Shown here piece by piece: positions 1 through 6,161 of a DNA stretch of 6,161 nucleotides. This stretch comes from Chloroflexota bacterium. GTDB taxonomy: Bacteria > Chloroflexota > Limnocylindria > Limnocylindrales > CSP1-4. The translations under genes were made by a program, and so were the position numbers. The stretch spans positions 1 to 6,161 of the forward strand of contig JAJYJR010000372.1 of NCBI GenBank assembly GCA_021789355.1, written 5' to 3'. The notes beneath the pieces are model-generated. The model worked only from the letters and a program-made list of their open reading frames with translations, made no database searches and had not been told where the DNA came from. The stretch's first letter is position 1; the number at the start of each line of letters is the position of its first letter.

Positions 1-303
1 TGAGCGAGCGCAGCAGCCGTCGGTCTATTCTCGGCCGCCCGACTGACCCTCGGACCCTGCCGGATCGCTCGGCCTGGGCGGTCCAGAGGGTCCGGTTGGG
101 CATACCTGCGGGGCATCAACCGGGATGGCACGCTCAGGTGACACGGATTGGCAGCCCTTCGTCCCAGCCCGTGACAGCGCAGGCGCTCAGGTGCTCCGCC
201 CCGTAGCCCAGGGAGGGAAGGCCGGACAGGGCACGGGCTCCCTGACAGCGCGGCACCGGGGGACGGGCGTCCTCAACGACGCGGCCATCGACCCGGAGGT
301 GCG
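1..303. other. Intergenic region downstream of the operon, no supported gene
   Basis: All minus-strand frames except one are broken by stops between the GH66 end and position 116. No open frame on either strand has recognisable protein sequence or a good ribosome site. Two short direct repeats are visible: a 10-base CGCTCAGGTG at 131-140 and 184-193, and a 9-base TGACAGCGC at 172-180 and 243-251. No T-tract terminator, tRNA or other RNA gene is evident. A weak inverted repeat at 51-94 is listed separately. Confidence 0.6.
51..94. repeat. Inverted repeat downstream of the operon
   Basis: CGGACCCT at 51-58 is the exact reverse complement of AGGGTCCG at 87-94. The 28-base spacer contains a smaller stem, GCCG (59-62) with CGGC (70-73). 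It could be a transcript 3'-end structure or a protein site. There is no T-run on either side, so it does not qualify as an intrinsic terminator, and chance is a real possibility in DNA this GC-rich. Confidence 0.25.
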
Positions 304-1998
304 TTACTTCTCGGCCAGCACGAGCCAACGACGGAAGCGTGGCAGCCGCCACGTCGCGCCGCGTCCGTCTCGATCGCTCGTTGCGAGCTGCACCGGCTCG
401 CCCGATGCCGTCCACGGCGACATCGCGACCAGCGCCGGGAGAGAACCTGCCAGGCGGAGTCGCCAGCCGCTCACCATGGCTGGTGGTTGGCGTGGGGCAT
501 CCCAATGATCGTTCAGCTGGTTCCGCAGGTCGACCAGGTTGACCACGCGCACGCCCGTCGGGGTCCGCGCGACGCGGAGCCAGACGTGGCCGGCCTCTGG
601 TCGGGCGGAGGTGGGGACCGCGCGACCGGCAGAATCGGTCAGCTCCACCCCGTCCGGGGGTGCAGGGACCAGGCTCGGCTCCGAGACGAGGTGCAGGTAG
701 CGCGCGCCGAAGCGCCAGGCGGCCTGCAGCTCGCGCGCGGCACGTCGGCTGAGCCTCGCCGCGGCCGGGTAGTACCCCTCGACGAGCGCACGATCGCCGC
801 CGGCGAGAATCTGGTGGTAACCGCCGGCGGCCATGATCACACTCGACAGAAGGACGACCGCCTCCTCGGCCTGGGCTCGCCGCGCTGGGACCGTGACGGT
901 GTCGCGGAGAGCCGAGACGTAGGCGGCGACGACGATCGCCTTGGCCCCGCCGACACGGCGGGCATGGTCGATCCAGGCCACCACGTCGCGGTAGCGGACG
1001 GCGGGCGGCCACAGCTCGAGGTACAGGGCCGCAGCTGGCGAGGGCGCCACCGCGTCGAGCGGGTAGCCGGCGACGCAGTTGAAGAGGACGTGTCGCCCGG
1101 CCTCGGCCCCCAGCCGTCTGGCCGCCTCCTCGATCAACCCCGGGTACAGATCCTCGAAGCGAAAGGGCGTGCCGTCGGCTGCCACGCCGTGGTGGGGTTC
1201 CCCGTACGTGTCCATGTGGATGCCGTCGAAGCCGAAGTCCCGGCAGGCTCGCACGTACTCGCGCAGCAGGCGCCGACGCCACGGCGACCCGGGCCGCAGG
1301 TCGGTGAGGAAGAACGTGTCGCCGAGGCTCAGGGGGGTGCCGGCCTCGTCGAACACGCGCTCGGCCGGGTGCGCATCGACATACTCGCGCTCCGCGCCGT
1401 AGACCGACCCGTACGCGAGCGCAGCGATGCCCGTCCGGTGGCAGGCTCGCACGCCTTCCCGAACGGCAGCCGGCGACACCCGGCGGCCGAGCACGTCCCG
1501 GAAGGTCCGGTCGCGCGGCGGCGCGTAGCGGTAGTGGCGGTACATCCAGTCGTAGAACTGGACCACCGTCACGTGCCAGGGCGCGAAGCGCCGCACCGTG
1601 GCCGCCATCCGTTCGGGCGCGCGGAAGTCGGTGAGCACGGCGTGACGGGGCGACTCCCACCAGCCGGCGAGCGCCTCGACGGCGCACGTGGCGCTCGTGG
1701 ACGCCGCGCCGGCTCGCTCGAGCGTGAGACGCAGGCCGTAGCCGTGGCGCGCCAGGGGCGGCAGCGTGATGCGGAGCACGCGGCGCGTCCGTCCCGCCCG
1801 CAGCCGCAGGCGGCGTGACACGCCGCCCACCACGCGCTCGAGGTCGAGGAGCTCCAGGTGGGCGGCCACCATGGCCGCGCGATCGGTCTCGACCTCGACC
1901 ACGACGAGGGCCGGCCCACCCGGGGGGAACCATGGACGCGCGGGCTCGAACGAGCGGATGGTCAGGCGTGACGCCGACCGTCGGCGGAGTCCGCTCAC
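304..1998 (-). CDS. GH66 dextranase-like glycoside hydrolase, apparently cytoplasmic
   Basis: This is a retaining endo-acting enzyme of the family that holds dextranases and cycloisomaltooligosaccharide glucanotransferases; it should cut or transfer alpha-1,6-glucan chains. It has 564 residues. Residues about 10-110 look like the N-terminal beta-sandwich; the (beta/alpha)8 catalytic domain spans about 115-440; a C-terminal beta domain with VNLVDLRNQLNDHWD (486-500) completes it. Family marks are PRHAVLTDF (117-125), QFYDWMYRHYRYAP (147-160), GIAALAYGSVYGA (190-202), FGFDGIHMDTYG (255-266; nucleophile D263), ALYLELWPP (324-332; acid/base E328) and AAGGYHQILAGGD (390-402). The 65-residue spacing of the two acids fits the family. 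No large insertion such as the CBM35 of classical cyclic-glucan-forming members is seen. No signal peptide is visible, unlike most characterised secreted dextranases. The GTG at 1998 overlaps the GH15 stop by 4 nt (GTGA). The open frame extends upstream to 2625, but that part is the GH15 shadow. The enzyme ends in TAA and is the last gene of the operon that can be supported. Confidence 0.9.
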   Translation of the reverse strand: MSGLRRRSASRLTIRSFEPARPWFPPGGPALVVVEVETDRAAMVAAHLELLDLERVVGGVSRRLRLRAGRTRRVLRITLPPLARHGYGLRLTLERAGAASTSATCAVEALAGWWESPRHAVLTDFRAPERMAATVRRFAPWHVTVVQFYDWMYRHYRYAPPRDRTFRDVLGRRVSPAAVREGVRACHRTGIAALAYGSVYGAEREYVDAHPAERVFDEAGTPLSLGDTFFLTDLRPGSPWRRRLLREYVRACRDFGFDGIHMDTYGEPHHGVAADGTPFRFEDLYPGLIEEAARRLGAEAGRHVLFNCVAGYPLDAVAPSPAAALYLELWPPAVRYRDVVAWIDHARRVGGAKAIVVAAYVSALRDTVTVPARRAQAEEAVVLLSSVIMAAGGYHQILAGGDRALVEGYYPAAARLSRRAARELQAAWRFGARYLHLVSEPSLVPAPPDGVELTDSAGRAVPTSARPEAGHVWLRVARTPTGVRVVNLVDLRNQLNDHWDAPRQPPAMVSGWRLRLAGSLPALVAMSPWTASGEPVQLATSDRDGRGATWRLPRFRRWLVLAEK

Positions 1999-3101
1999 GG
2001 AGCCGCGAGGAGTTCGCGGCGCAGCGCGAGGTAGCTCGCGTGCGACCACAGCAGCGGCCGGGCCGAGGCACCCCAGCGCTCCTCCCACTCGCCGATGTGT
2101 TCCGGATGGAGGGCGCGGGTCGCGACCTGCTCCGGCAGCGCGAGGTCGGCGCCCGCCTGGGCCTCGATCCAGCGCAGGCACGCCTCCGCCCGATCGCGAT
2201 CGCCGGGGTCGTCGCGGCACAGGTAGACGCGTCCCAGCGCCGCCGTGAGCAGGAGCCACTCCCCGCCGCCGTAGTACGTGTCGGCCCGGTAGCGGTGGAC
2301 CCCGCCGTCGGGCGAGACCAGCTCGGCCTCGATTCGGGCGAGCGTCGCGGCGAACCGCCCGGAGCGCGGATCCACCAGCCGATACGGTGCCGCCAGCCAG
2401 AGGAGGCTCCCGTCGACCTCGGGGTTCCCGTCCCACTTCGCGAAGGCCCCGCTGCCGGCGAGCAGCCGGGCCGCCAGCGCGTCGCGGGCGGCGGCGACAT
2501 CTCCGGCGAGCGCCCCGGGGGCGACCGTGTCGAGCGCCTGCAGCCCGGCGAGGATGCCCGCCAGCGTGCTCGTGTGGACGTGCTCGGGGGATTCCTCCCA
2601 GGCGTCGTACGAGGGGTGCGCCCACAGGGCGGCCAGGTAGCGCGCCACGAGCTCCGCCGCCTGCCGGTGGGCGGCGGTCAGGCGACCGCCGGCGCGGGCG
2701 TGCACGCCGAGCGACCAGAGCCAGATCCCGGGGCCGTCGAGCTGGAACGTCGGCCAGTCCTCCGGCCCCGGCGAGCCGTCGATGCGGTAGCGACAGTGCA
2801 GGTAATCGGCCGGATCGGGAGTCCGGCCGGCGCCGGCGTCCGCGACCGCACGTGCCAGCCCCGCGCGCGAGCCGGCCACGAGCCCGGCGACCCAGTCGTG
2901 GAACCGCCCGGCGGCGGCGCGGTCGCCCGCGAGGTCCAGCGCCTCGGCGATGAACGCCCCGTCGCGCAGCCAGGCGAACTGGTACTGCGGAAACGTCGGG
3001 CCCGCCAGGAACGCCCCGTTGGGTGCCTGGTTGGCCAGGATGACCGCCCGGCTGTGGGAGGCCAGCCGCTCTCCGAGCGCGGAGGGATCGAGGACCGACA
3101 C
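1995..3101 (-). CDS. Single-domain GH15 glucosidase (glucoamylase / glucodextranase / isomaltose glucohydrolase type)
   Basis: This is an inverting exo-alpha-glucosidase that should release beta-glucose from the non-reducing end of an alpha-glucan oligosaccharide. The 368 residues form just the (alpha/alpha)6-barrel catalytic domain. The front motif YQFAWLRDGAF (40-50) carries the substrate-binding R46-D47 pair. YDAWEES (165-171) aligns with the fungal glucoamylase DLWEE motif and gives E169 as general acid. LPEQV (322-326) gives E324 as catalytic base, followed by the family's closing PLLWSHASYLAL (349-360). VDGSLLWL (229-236) is also typical. It lacks the N-terminal beta-sandwich domain of most bacterial glucoamylases and glucodextranases. 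No signal peptide or hydrophobic N-terminus is visible, so it is probably cytoplasmic. Single-domain intracellular GH15 enzymes specific for isomaltose are known (EC 3.2.1.205), and the GH66 neighbour points to alpha-1,6 linkages. Alpha-1,4 glucan or trehalose remain possible. The GTG start lies one base after the permease stop. Confidence 0.88.
   Translation of the reverse strand: MSVLDPSALGERLASHSRAVILANQAPNGAFLAGPTFPQYQFAWLRDGAFIAEALDLAGDRAAAGRFHDWVAGLVAGSRAGLARAVADAGAGRTPDPADYLHCRYRIDGSPGPEDWPTFQLDGPGIWLWSLGVHARAGGRLTAAHRQAAELVARYLAALWAHPSYDAWEESPEHVHTSTLAGILAGLQALDTVAPGALAGDVAAARDALAARLLAGSGAFAKWDGNPEVDGSLLWLAAPYRLVDPRSGRFAATLARIEAELVSPDGGVHRYRADTYYGGGEWLLLTAALGRVYLCRDDPGDRDRAEACLRWIEAQAGADLALPEQVATRALHPEHIGEWEERWGASARPLLWSHASYLALRRELLAAP
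2002..2020 (-). repeat. Stem-loop just before the GH66 start
   Basis: GCCGCG-AACTCCT-CGCGGC on the minus strand is a perfect 6-bp inverted repeat with a 7-nt loop. It ends three bases before the GTG of the GH66 gene and lies within the last codons of the GH15 gene. No Shine-Dalgarno-like motif is visible in front of that GTG, so the start probably depends on ribosomes terminating at the overlapping GTGA. Whether the stem has a role is unknown. Confidence 0.35.
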
Positions 3102-3102
3102 G

Positions 3103-3966
3103 TCAGCCCTTCGTGGCGCCCACGAAGGCGCCCGAGACGAAGTAGCGCTGCAGCCCGACGAAGACCGCGATCTCGGGCAGGAGGGCGACGAGGGACGCGG
3201 CAAACACGATCCCCCATTCGGTGCCGTTCGCGCGCTGGAAGAGCCGGATCGCCACCGGCAGCGTGTAGAGCGACTGATCCGACAAGGACGTGATGGCCCA
3301 GGTGAACTCGTCCCAGGCGCCCAGGAACGAGAAGATCGTGACCGCCGCGATGCCGGGACCGGCCAGCGGGAGCGCGATCGAGCGGAACGTGCGCCACACT
3401 CCCGCGCCATCGACCGAGGCCGCGTCGAACAGATCCTGCGGCATGCTCTCGAAGAAGCCCCGCAACAGGAACACGTTGAGCCCGAGGTTCATGACCGAGT
3501 ACACCACGACGAGCCCCAGCAGGCTGTTGAGCAGGTGCAGGTTCTTCGCCAGCACGAACTGCGGGATGAGCAGCACGAGCCCGGGCACGATCATGGAGAT
3601 CAGCAGCGCCCCGAACAGCACGGAGCGGCCGGGGAACTCGTAGCGTGCGAAGGCGAAGGCGAGGGACGCCGCCAGCACGACGGTGATCGCGGTGGAGGAG
3701 ACCGAGACGATCGCGCTGTTCAGGAAGTACTGGCCGAAGTTGTTCGCGCCGAGCGCGGCGGCGAAGTTGTCGAGGGTGGGGTGGCTGGGGATCAGCTGCG
3801 GCGGGATCTCGAGGACGTAGGCGAACGGCGTGAAGGCGGTCCCGACCAGGAACGCGAACGGGATGAGCATGACCAGCCCACCCGCCGCCGCCAGCGCGAG
3901 GATGGCCCAGGGTCGTGCGCGGCGGCGCAGCGGCCGCGGCGGCGTCACGTGTCGACGGGCGGCCAT
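3103..3966 (-). CDS. Sugar ABC transporter permease, MalG/UgpE type (second permease)
   Basis: This is the second inner-membrane subunit of the CUT1 importer, 287 residues, a typical length. It has an Arg-rich cytoplasmic start (1-19), a first membrane helix around 20-44, and the family's periplasmic segment with PSHPTLDNFAAAL (60-72). Further helices lie near 84-106, 116-138, 147-169, 203-224 and 254-274. The EAA loop is MPQDLFDAASVDGAGVWRTF (175-194) followed by RSIALPLAGPGI; D181 replaces the usual Glu, a common variation in MalG-type subunits. The C-terminus (GLQRYFVSGAFVGATKG) is the characteristic MalG-like tail. The ATG at 3966 was chosen because it overlaps the upstream TGA by one base and has AGGCGG 7 nt before it; the open frame extends further upstream, but that part is the shadow of the first permease. 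The stop is followed after a single base by the GTG of the GH15 gene. Confidence 0.96.
   Translation of the reverse strand: MAARRHVTPPRPLRRRARPWAILALAAAGGLVMLIPFAFLVGTAFTPFAYVLEIPPQLIPSHPTLDNFAAALGANNFGQYFLNSAIVSVSSTAITVVLAASLAFAFARYEFPGRSVLFGALLISMIVPGLVLLIPQFVLAKNLHLLNSLLGLVVVYSVMNLGLNVFLLRGFFESMPQDLFDAASVDGAGVWRTFRSIALPLAGPGIAAVTIFSFLGAWDEFTWAITSLSDQSLYTLPVAIRLFQRANGTEWGIVFAASLVALLPEIAVFVGLQRYFVSGAFVGATKG
3107..3112 (-). promoter_or_regulatory. Ribosome binding site for the GH15 gene
   Basis: GAAGGG on the minus strand sits 5 nt before the GTG at 3101-3099, inside the last codons of the second permease. It is the best Shine-Dalgarno match in the window. It fixes the start of the GH15 gene at 3101, since the open frame upstream of it is only the shadow of the permease. 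Confidence 0.6.
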
Positions 3967-4940
3967 CAGAGCGCCGCCTGGCGGCGCGCGAAGCGCAGCT
4001 CGAACACGCTGATCACGAGCAGCACCGCGGCGAGCAGGTAGGACAGGGCCGCGCCGTAGCCCAGGTCGAGATACGAGAACGCCTCCTGGTACATGTAGGT
4101 GAGCACCACGTGCGTGCTGTTGAGGGGGCCCCCGACGAGGCTGTTCGCCGACGAGGACATGACGAAGATGGGGATGAAGGCGTTGAACCCCCCGATGGTG
4201 AGCACCACGAGGAGGAAGGTAAGGGTCGGCCGCAGCGACGGCAGGGTCACATGGCGGAAGCGCGCCCACGCTCCGGCGCCATCGATCTCGGCGGCCTCGA
4301 GCAGTTCGGGCGCCACGCCCTGCAGGCCGGCGAGGAATACCACCATCGTCCAGCCGATCCCTTTCCAGATGCCCACGACGGCGATCGCCCAGAGGGCGGT
4401 GGTCGGGTCGGCCAGCCACGCGACGTCGGAGGGGATGACGTGGAGCACGTCGTGGAGCAGCCAGTTGAGCGCCCCCGCCTGGCCGTTGTAGAGGTAGACG
4501 AAGATCAGGCTGACGATGACCCAGGACGTCACCACCGGCAGGTAATAGATGAGGCGCAGGATCGAGCGTCCCGGGATCGCCTGGTTGAGCAGGAGCGCGA
4601 CCCCCATGCCGATGACGAGCTGGCCGGCCACCGTCACCACGGTGTAGCCGACGGTGGCGCGCAGCGCCTGCCAGAAGACCGGATCACCGAGGGCGCGGGC
4701 GTAGTTGCCGAACCCAACGTAGACGCTCGGCTTGATCAGGTTCCACTGGAAGAAGCTCAGGACGAACGAGCTGGCGAGCGGATAGAGCGCCCACAGGAGG
4801 TAGAGCGCCATGCCGGGCAGCAGCAGCAGATAGATCGGCACGAGCCGGCGGATGCGCACGGGCGTCCGCCGGCTCGGTCGAGAGGAGAGCAACGGCATCC
4901 GACGTGGCACTCGCGCCTGGAACGCACGGGAGATCGCCAC
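3966..4940 (-). CDS. Sugar ABC transporter permease, MalF/UgpA type (first permease)
   Basis: This inner-membrane subunit forms half of the channel of a CUT1 oligosaccharide importer. The 324-residue length is normal for the family. The N-terminus is basic and cytoplasmic (residues 1-33, many Arg), followed by a hydrophobic helix near 34-63 and further membrane segments around 95-118, 130-150, 182-206, 240-260 and 296-315. The ATPase-contacting EAA loop is well preserved: ELLEAAEIDGAGAWARFRHV at 212-231, then TLPSLRPTL, with E215-A216-A217 and G223 in the expected positions. The GTG start at 4940 lies 11 nt after the binding-protein stop and has an AGGCGG motif 7 nt upstream. The ATG at Met15 (4900) is an alternative. 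The gene ends in TGA overlapping the next ATG by one base (TGATG), so the two permeases are probably translated in a coupled way. No ATPase gene lies in the window, so the energising subunit must be encoded elsewhere. Substrate is inferred from context only. Confidence 0.95.
   Translation of the reverse strand: MAISRAFQARVPRRMPLLSSRPSRRTPVRIRRLVPIYLLLLPGMALYLLWALYPLASSFVLSFFQWNLIKPSVYVGFGNYARALGDPVFWQALRATVGYTVVTVAGQLVIGMGVALLLNQAIPGRSILRLIYYLPVVTSWVIVSLIFVYLYNGQAGALNWLLHDVLHVIPSDVAWLADPTTALWAIAVVGIWKGIGWTMVVFLAGLQGVAPELLEAAEIDGAGAWARFRHVTLPSLRPTLTFLLVVLTIGGFNAFIPIFVMSSSANSLVGGPLNSTHVVLTYMYQEAFSYLDLGYGAALSYLLAAVLLVISVFELRFARRQAAL
3971..3987 (-). repeat. Perfect inverted repeat covering the second permease's ribosome site
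   Basis: GCGCCGCC-A-GGCGGCGC on the minus strand is a perfect 8-base inverted repeat with one central base, realistically a 7-bp stem with a 3-nt loop. It lies within the last codons of the first permease. Its 3' arm contains the AGGCGG (3974-3979) that is the likely Shine-Dalgarno site of the second permease. If it folds, it would hide that site until ribosomes finishing the first permease open it, coupling the two subunits. In GC-rich coding DNA such repeats also arise by chance. Confidence 0.45.
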
Positions 4941-4947
4941 GTCGGTA

Positions 4948-4953
4948 CCGCCT
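4948..4953 (-). promoter_or_regulatory. Ribosome binding site for first permease
   Basis: AGGCGG on the minus strand lies 7 nt before the GTG at 4940-4938 and overlaps the TAG stop of the binding-protein gene. It is a partial Shine-Dalgarno match. It favours the GTG at 4940 over the in-frame ATG at 4900, which has no comparable motif. The second permease has the same hexamer with the same 7-nt spacer. Confidence 0.5.
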
Positions 4954-6161
4954 ACGGCTTCAGGAGGCCGTCGACCGTCGTGGCCGCGGCATCGAGGGCC
5001 TGCTGCACGGGCTCGTCACCGCGCAGCGCCTTCAGCACGGCGTTGGTGACGGCCTCATCGATCTTCGGCCACTGCGGGGTGGGAGTGCGGGGCTGCGCCG
5101 TGAGCATCTGCTGCTGGAAGATCGCGTAGTAGCCCGGTAGCTGGCTGTTCCCGCTCAGGCTCTTGAGGACCGGCATGTTCCCCACCTTGCCGAGGGCGAG
5201 CTGCGCCTCGGGCGAGAGCATGAACCGCGTGAATGCCAGCGCCGCGGCCTGGTTCTGGGTCTGCTTGAACACGACGATGTCTTCGCCGCCAACCACGGAG
5301 ATGCTGCCGGCGGGTCCGGAGGGGAGGGGCGCCAGCCCGTACTGCAGCTTGGGATACTGGTTACTGAAGATGTCGGGCATCCACGGCCCGTCGACGATGG
5401 TACCGGTCTCGCCCTTGCCCAGCGCGTCGGTCGTCCCCAGGCCGCCGCCCAGGATGCTGGGCGAGAGGTAGCCCTGCTTCAGCCAGTCGTAGAGCTTCTG
5501 GACCGCCGCCACGGTCTGCGGCCCGTTGAGCACGCCGCTGGCCTGGGTCAGCGTGGCGTTCGTGATGCCGCCGCCCATGCTGAAGATCCAGGGCAGGACG
5601 TTCCAGCTGCCCGTGCCGCCTTCAGCGTAACCATAGGCGGCCGCTCCGGTCGACTTGATCTTGGCCATGTCGGCCTCGAACTCGTCGATCGTCGCGGGCG
5701 GCGTGCTGATTCCGGCCTTCGCGAAGACCGCCTTGTCGTAGAAGAGCAGGCGCGTGTTGGTATCGAGGGGCAGGCCGTAGTAGTGGCCGTTCCACTCGTT
5801 CGTCCCGAGCGACCCGGCGAACGTCTGCGCCGCGAGCTGCCGGAAGTCCGGCATCGCTTGGTCAAGCGCGAGCAGGGCGCCGTCGTTGGCGAACTCGGGC
5901 ACCCACATGATGTCGGCACGCAGGACGTCGGGCAGCACCCCGCCGGCAATCCCGGTGACGAGCTTCTGGCGCAGATCGTTGTAGCCGATCTCCTGGTGCT
6001 GGACCTTGACGTTCGGGTACTGGGCCTCGAATGAGGTGATGAGCTGGTCAAGCGTCGTGACGACGTTGTTCTGCCCGCCGCCCTCGCTGTAGGAGTCCCA
6101 GAAGGTGATCGTGCCGCTGATCGCCGCCGCCGACGCCGCGCCCGGGCTCCCAGTCGCACTC
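4952..6161 (-). CDS. ABC transporter sugar-binding lipoprotein, family 1 (5' end missing)
   Basis: This is the extracytoplasmic solute-binding protein of a CUT1-type sugar ABC importer; it captures an oligosaccharide outside the membrane and hands it to the two permeases encoded next. The frame stays open to the right edge, giving 402 visible residues ending ..GLLKP before TAG. The visible N-terminus is a Ser/Ala/Gly-rich stretch (SATGSPGAASAAA) followed by ISGTITFWDSY, which is how the mature part of family 1 binding proteins starts just after the lipobox linker. Probably only the signal peptide and lipid-anchored Cys are cut off. Other family marks are FEAQYPNVKV (visible residues 44-53), LPDVLRAD (76-83), the YYGLPLDTNTRLLFYD segment (127-142), a GPW near 258-260 and the FTRFMLSPEAQ motif (310-320). 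Aromatic residues (W21, W124, Y127, Y128, W260) could stack on sugar rings. The GTG at 5938 is internal and is not the start, because conserved binding-protein sequence lies upstream of it. Ligand is inferred from the downstream GH66 and GH15 genes: isomaltooligosaccharide or a related alpha-glucan fragment. Confidence 0.95.
   Translation of the reverse strand, partial: SATGSPGAASAAAISGTITFWDSYSEGGGQNNVVTTLDQLITSFEAQYPNVKVQHQEIGYNDLRQKLVTGIAGGVLPDVLRADIMWVPEFANDGALLALDQAMPDFRQLAAQTFAGSLGTNEWNGHYYGLPLDTNTRLLFYDKAVFAKAGISTPPATIDEFEADMAKIKSTGAAAYGYAEGGTGSWNVLPWIFSMGGGITNATLTQASGVLNGPQTVAAVQKLYDWLKQGYLSPSILGGGLGTTDALGKGETGTIVDGPWMPDIFSNQYPKLQYGLAPLPSGPAGSISVVGGEDIVVFKQTQNQAAALAFTRFMLSPEAQLALGKVGNMPVLKSLSGNSQLPGYYAIFQQQMLTAQPRTPTPQWPKIDEAVTNAVLKALRGDEPVQQALDAAATTVDGLLKP

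Noticed and set aside
1..103. A minus-strand frame starting with ATG at 103 and open to the left edge (MPNRTLWTAQAERSG...), possibly the start of a next gene.
   Set aside because: There is no proper ribosome site, it uses AGA, ATA and several A-ending codons unlike the neighbouring genes, and 34 residues with no family match are not enough to call.
227..244. Short stem CAGGG...CCCTG downstream of GH66 as a possible terminator.
   Set aside because: Only five base pairs with an 8-nt loop and no T-run follows on the minus strand.
131..251. Two pairs of 9-10 base direct repeats in the left intergenic region as a possible repeat array or binding sites.
   Set aside because: Each occurs only twice with unequal spacing (53 and 71 bases) and without surrounding similarity, consistent with chance.
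125..508. A 127-residue plus-strand open frame crossing the GH66 3' end.
   Set aside because: Its second half is antisense to the GH66 C-terminus and its first half shows no protein motif and no ribosome site.
134..2500. A 788-residue minus-strand open frame overlapping the GH66 and GH15 genes.
   Set aside because: It is in a different frame from the motif-bearing GH66 and GH15 genes; its translation is low-complexity Arg/Pro/Gly/Ala sequence with no family motif.
487..5129. A nearly continuous run of long plus-strand open frames (487-1818, 1815-3293, 2950-4041, 3915-5129).
   Set aside because: They lie antisense to five well-supported genes, encode Arg/Pro/Gly/Glu-rich sequence without recognisable domains, and are expected in GC-rich DNA where reverse-strand stops are rare.

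Overview
The window is a tight, one-directional gene cluster read entirely from the minus strand. It is a carbohydrate uptake and breakdown operon from a very GC-rich bacterium. In transcription order (right to left) it encodes: an ABC sugar-binding lipoprotein whose signal peptide lies off the right edge (4952 to >6161); two CUT1-type inner-membrane permeases (3966-4940 and 3103-3966); a single-domain family GH15 glucosidase (1995-3101); and a family GH66 dextranase-like enzyme (304-1998). The remaining 303 bases at the left end hold no gene I can support.

The five genes are nearly fused. The gaps are 11 nt between binding protein and first permease, a 1-nt TGATG overlap between the permeases, 1 nt between second permease and GH15, and a 4-nt GTGA overlap between GH15 and GH66. 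This implies one mRNA with translational coupling. The promoter and any regulator are off the right edge. No transporter ATPase is present, as is common for CUT1 systems that share a multitask ATPase encoded elsewhere.

Functional reading: GH66 enzymes act on alpha-1,6-glucan (dextran) or on cyclic isomaltooligosaccharides made from it. GH15 contains glucoamylase, glucodextranase and isomaltose-type glucohydrolases. Neither enzyme here shows a secretion signal, so both probably act in the cytoplasm on oligosaccharides delivered by the transporter. The best model is intracellular salvage of dextran-derived isomaltooligosaccharides: GH66 cuts longer or cyclic alpha-1,6 glucans internally and GH15 releases glucose from the ends. 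The substrate is inferred from family and context. A cytoplasmic GH66 is the unusual part, because the well-known members are secreted.

Organism: strong G/C preference at third codon positions, frequent GTG starts and Arg/Ala-rich proteins suggest a high-GC soil-type bacterium such as Actinomycetota, Chloroflexota or Dormibacterota. The sequence does not settle which. The long plus-strand open frames opposite these genes are antisense shadows caused by high GC.
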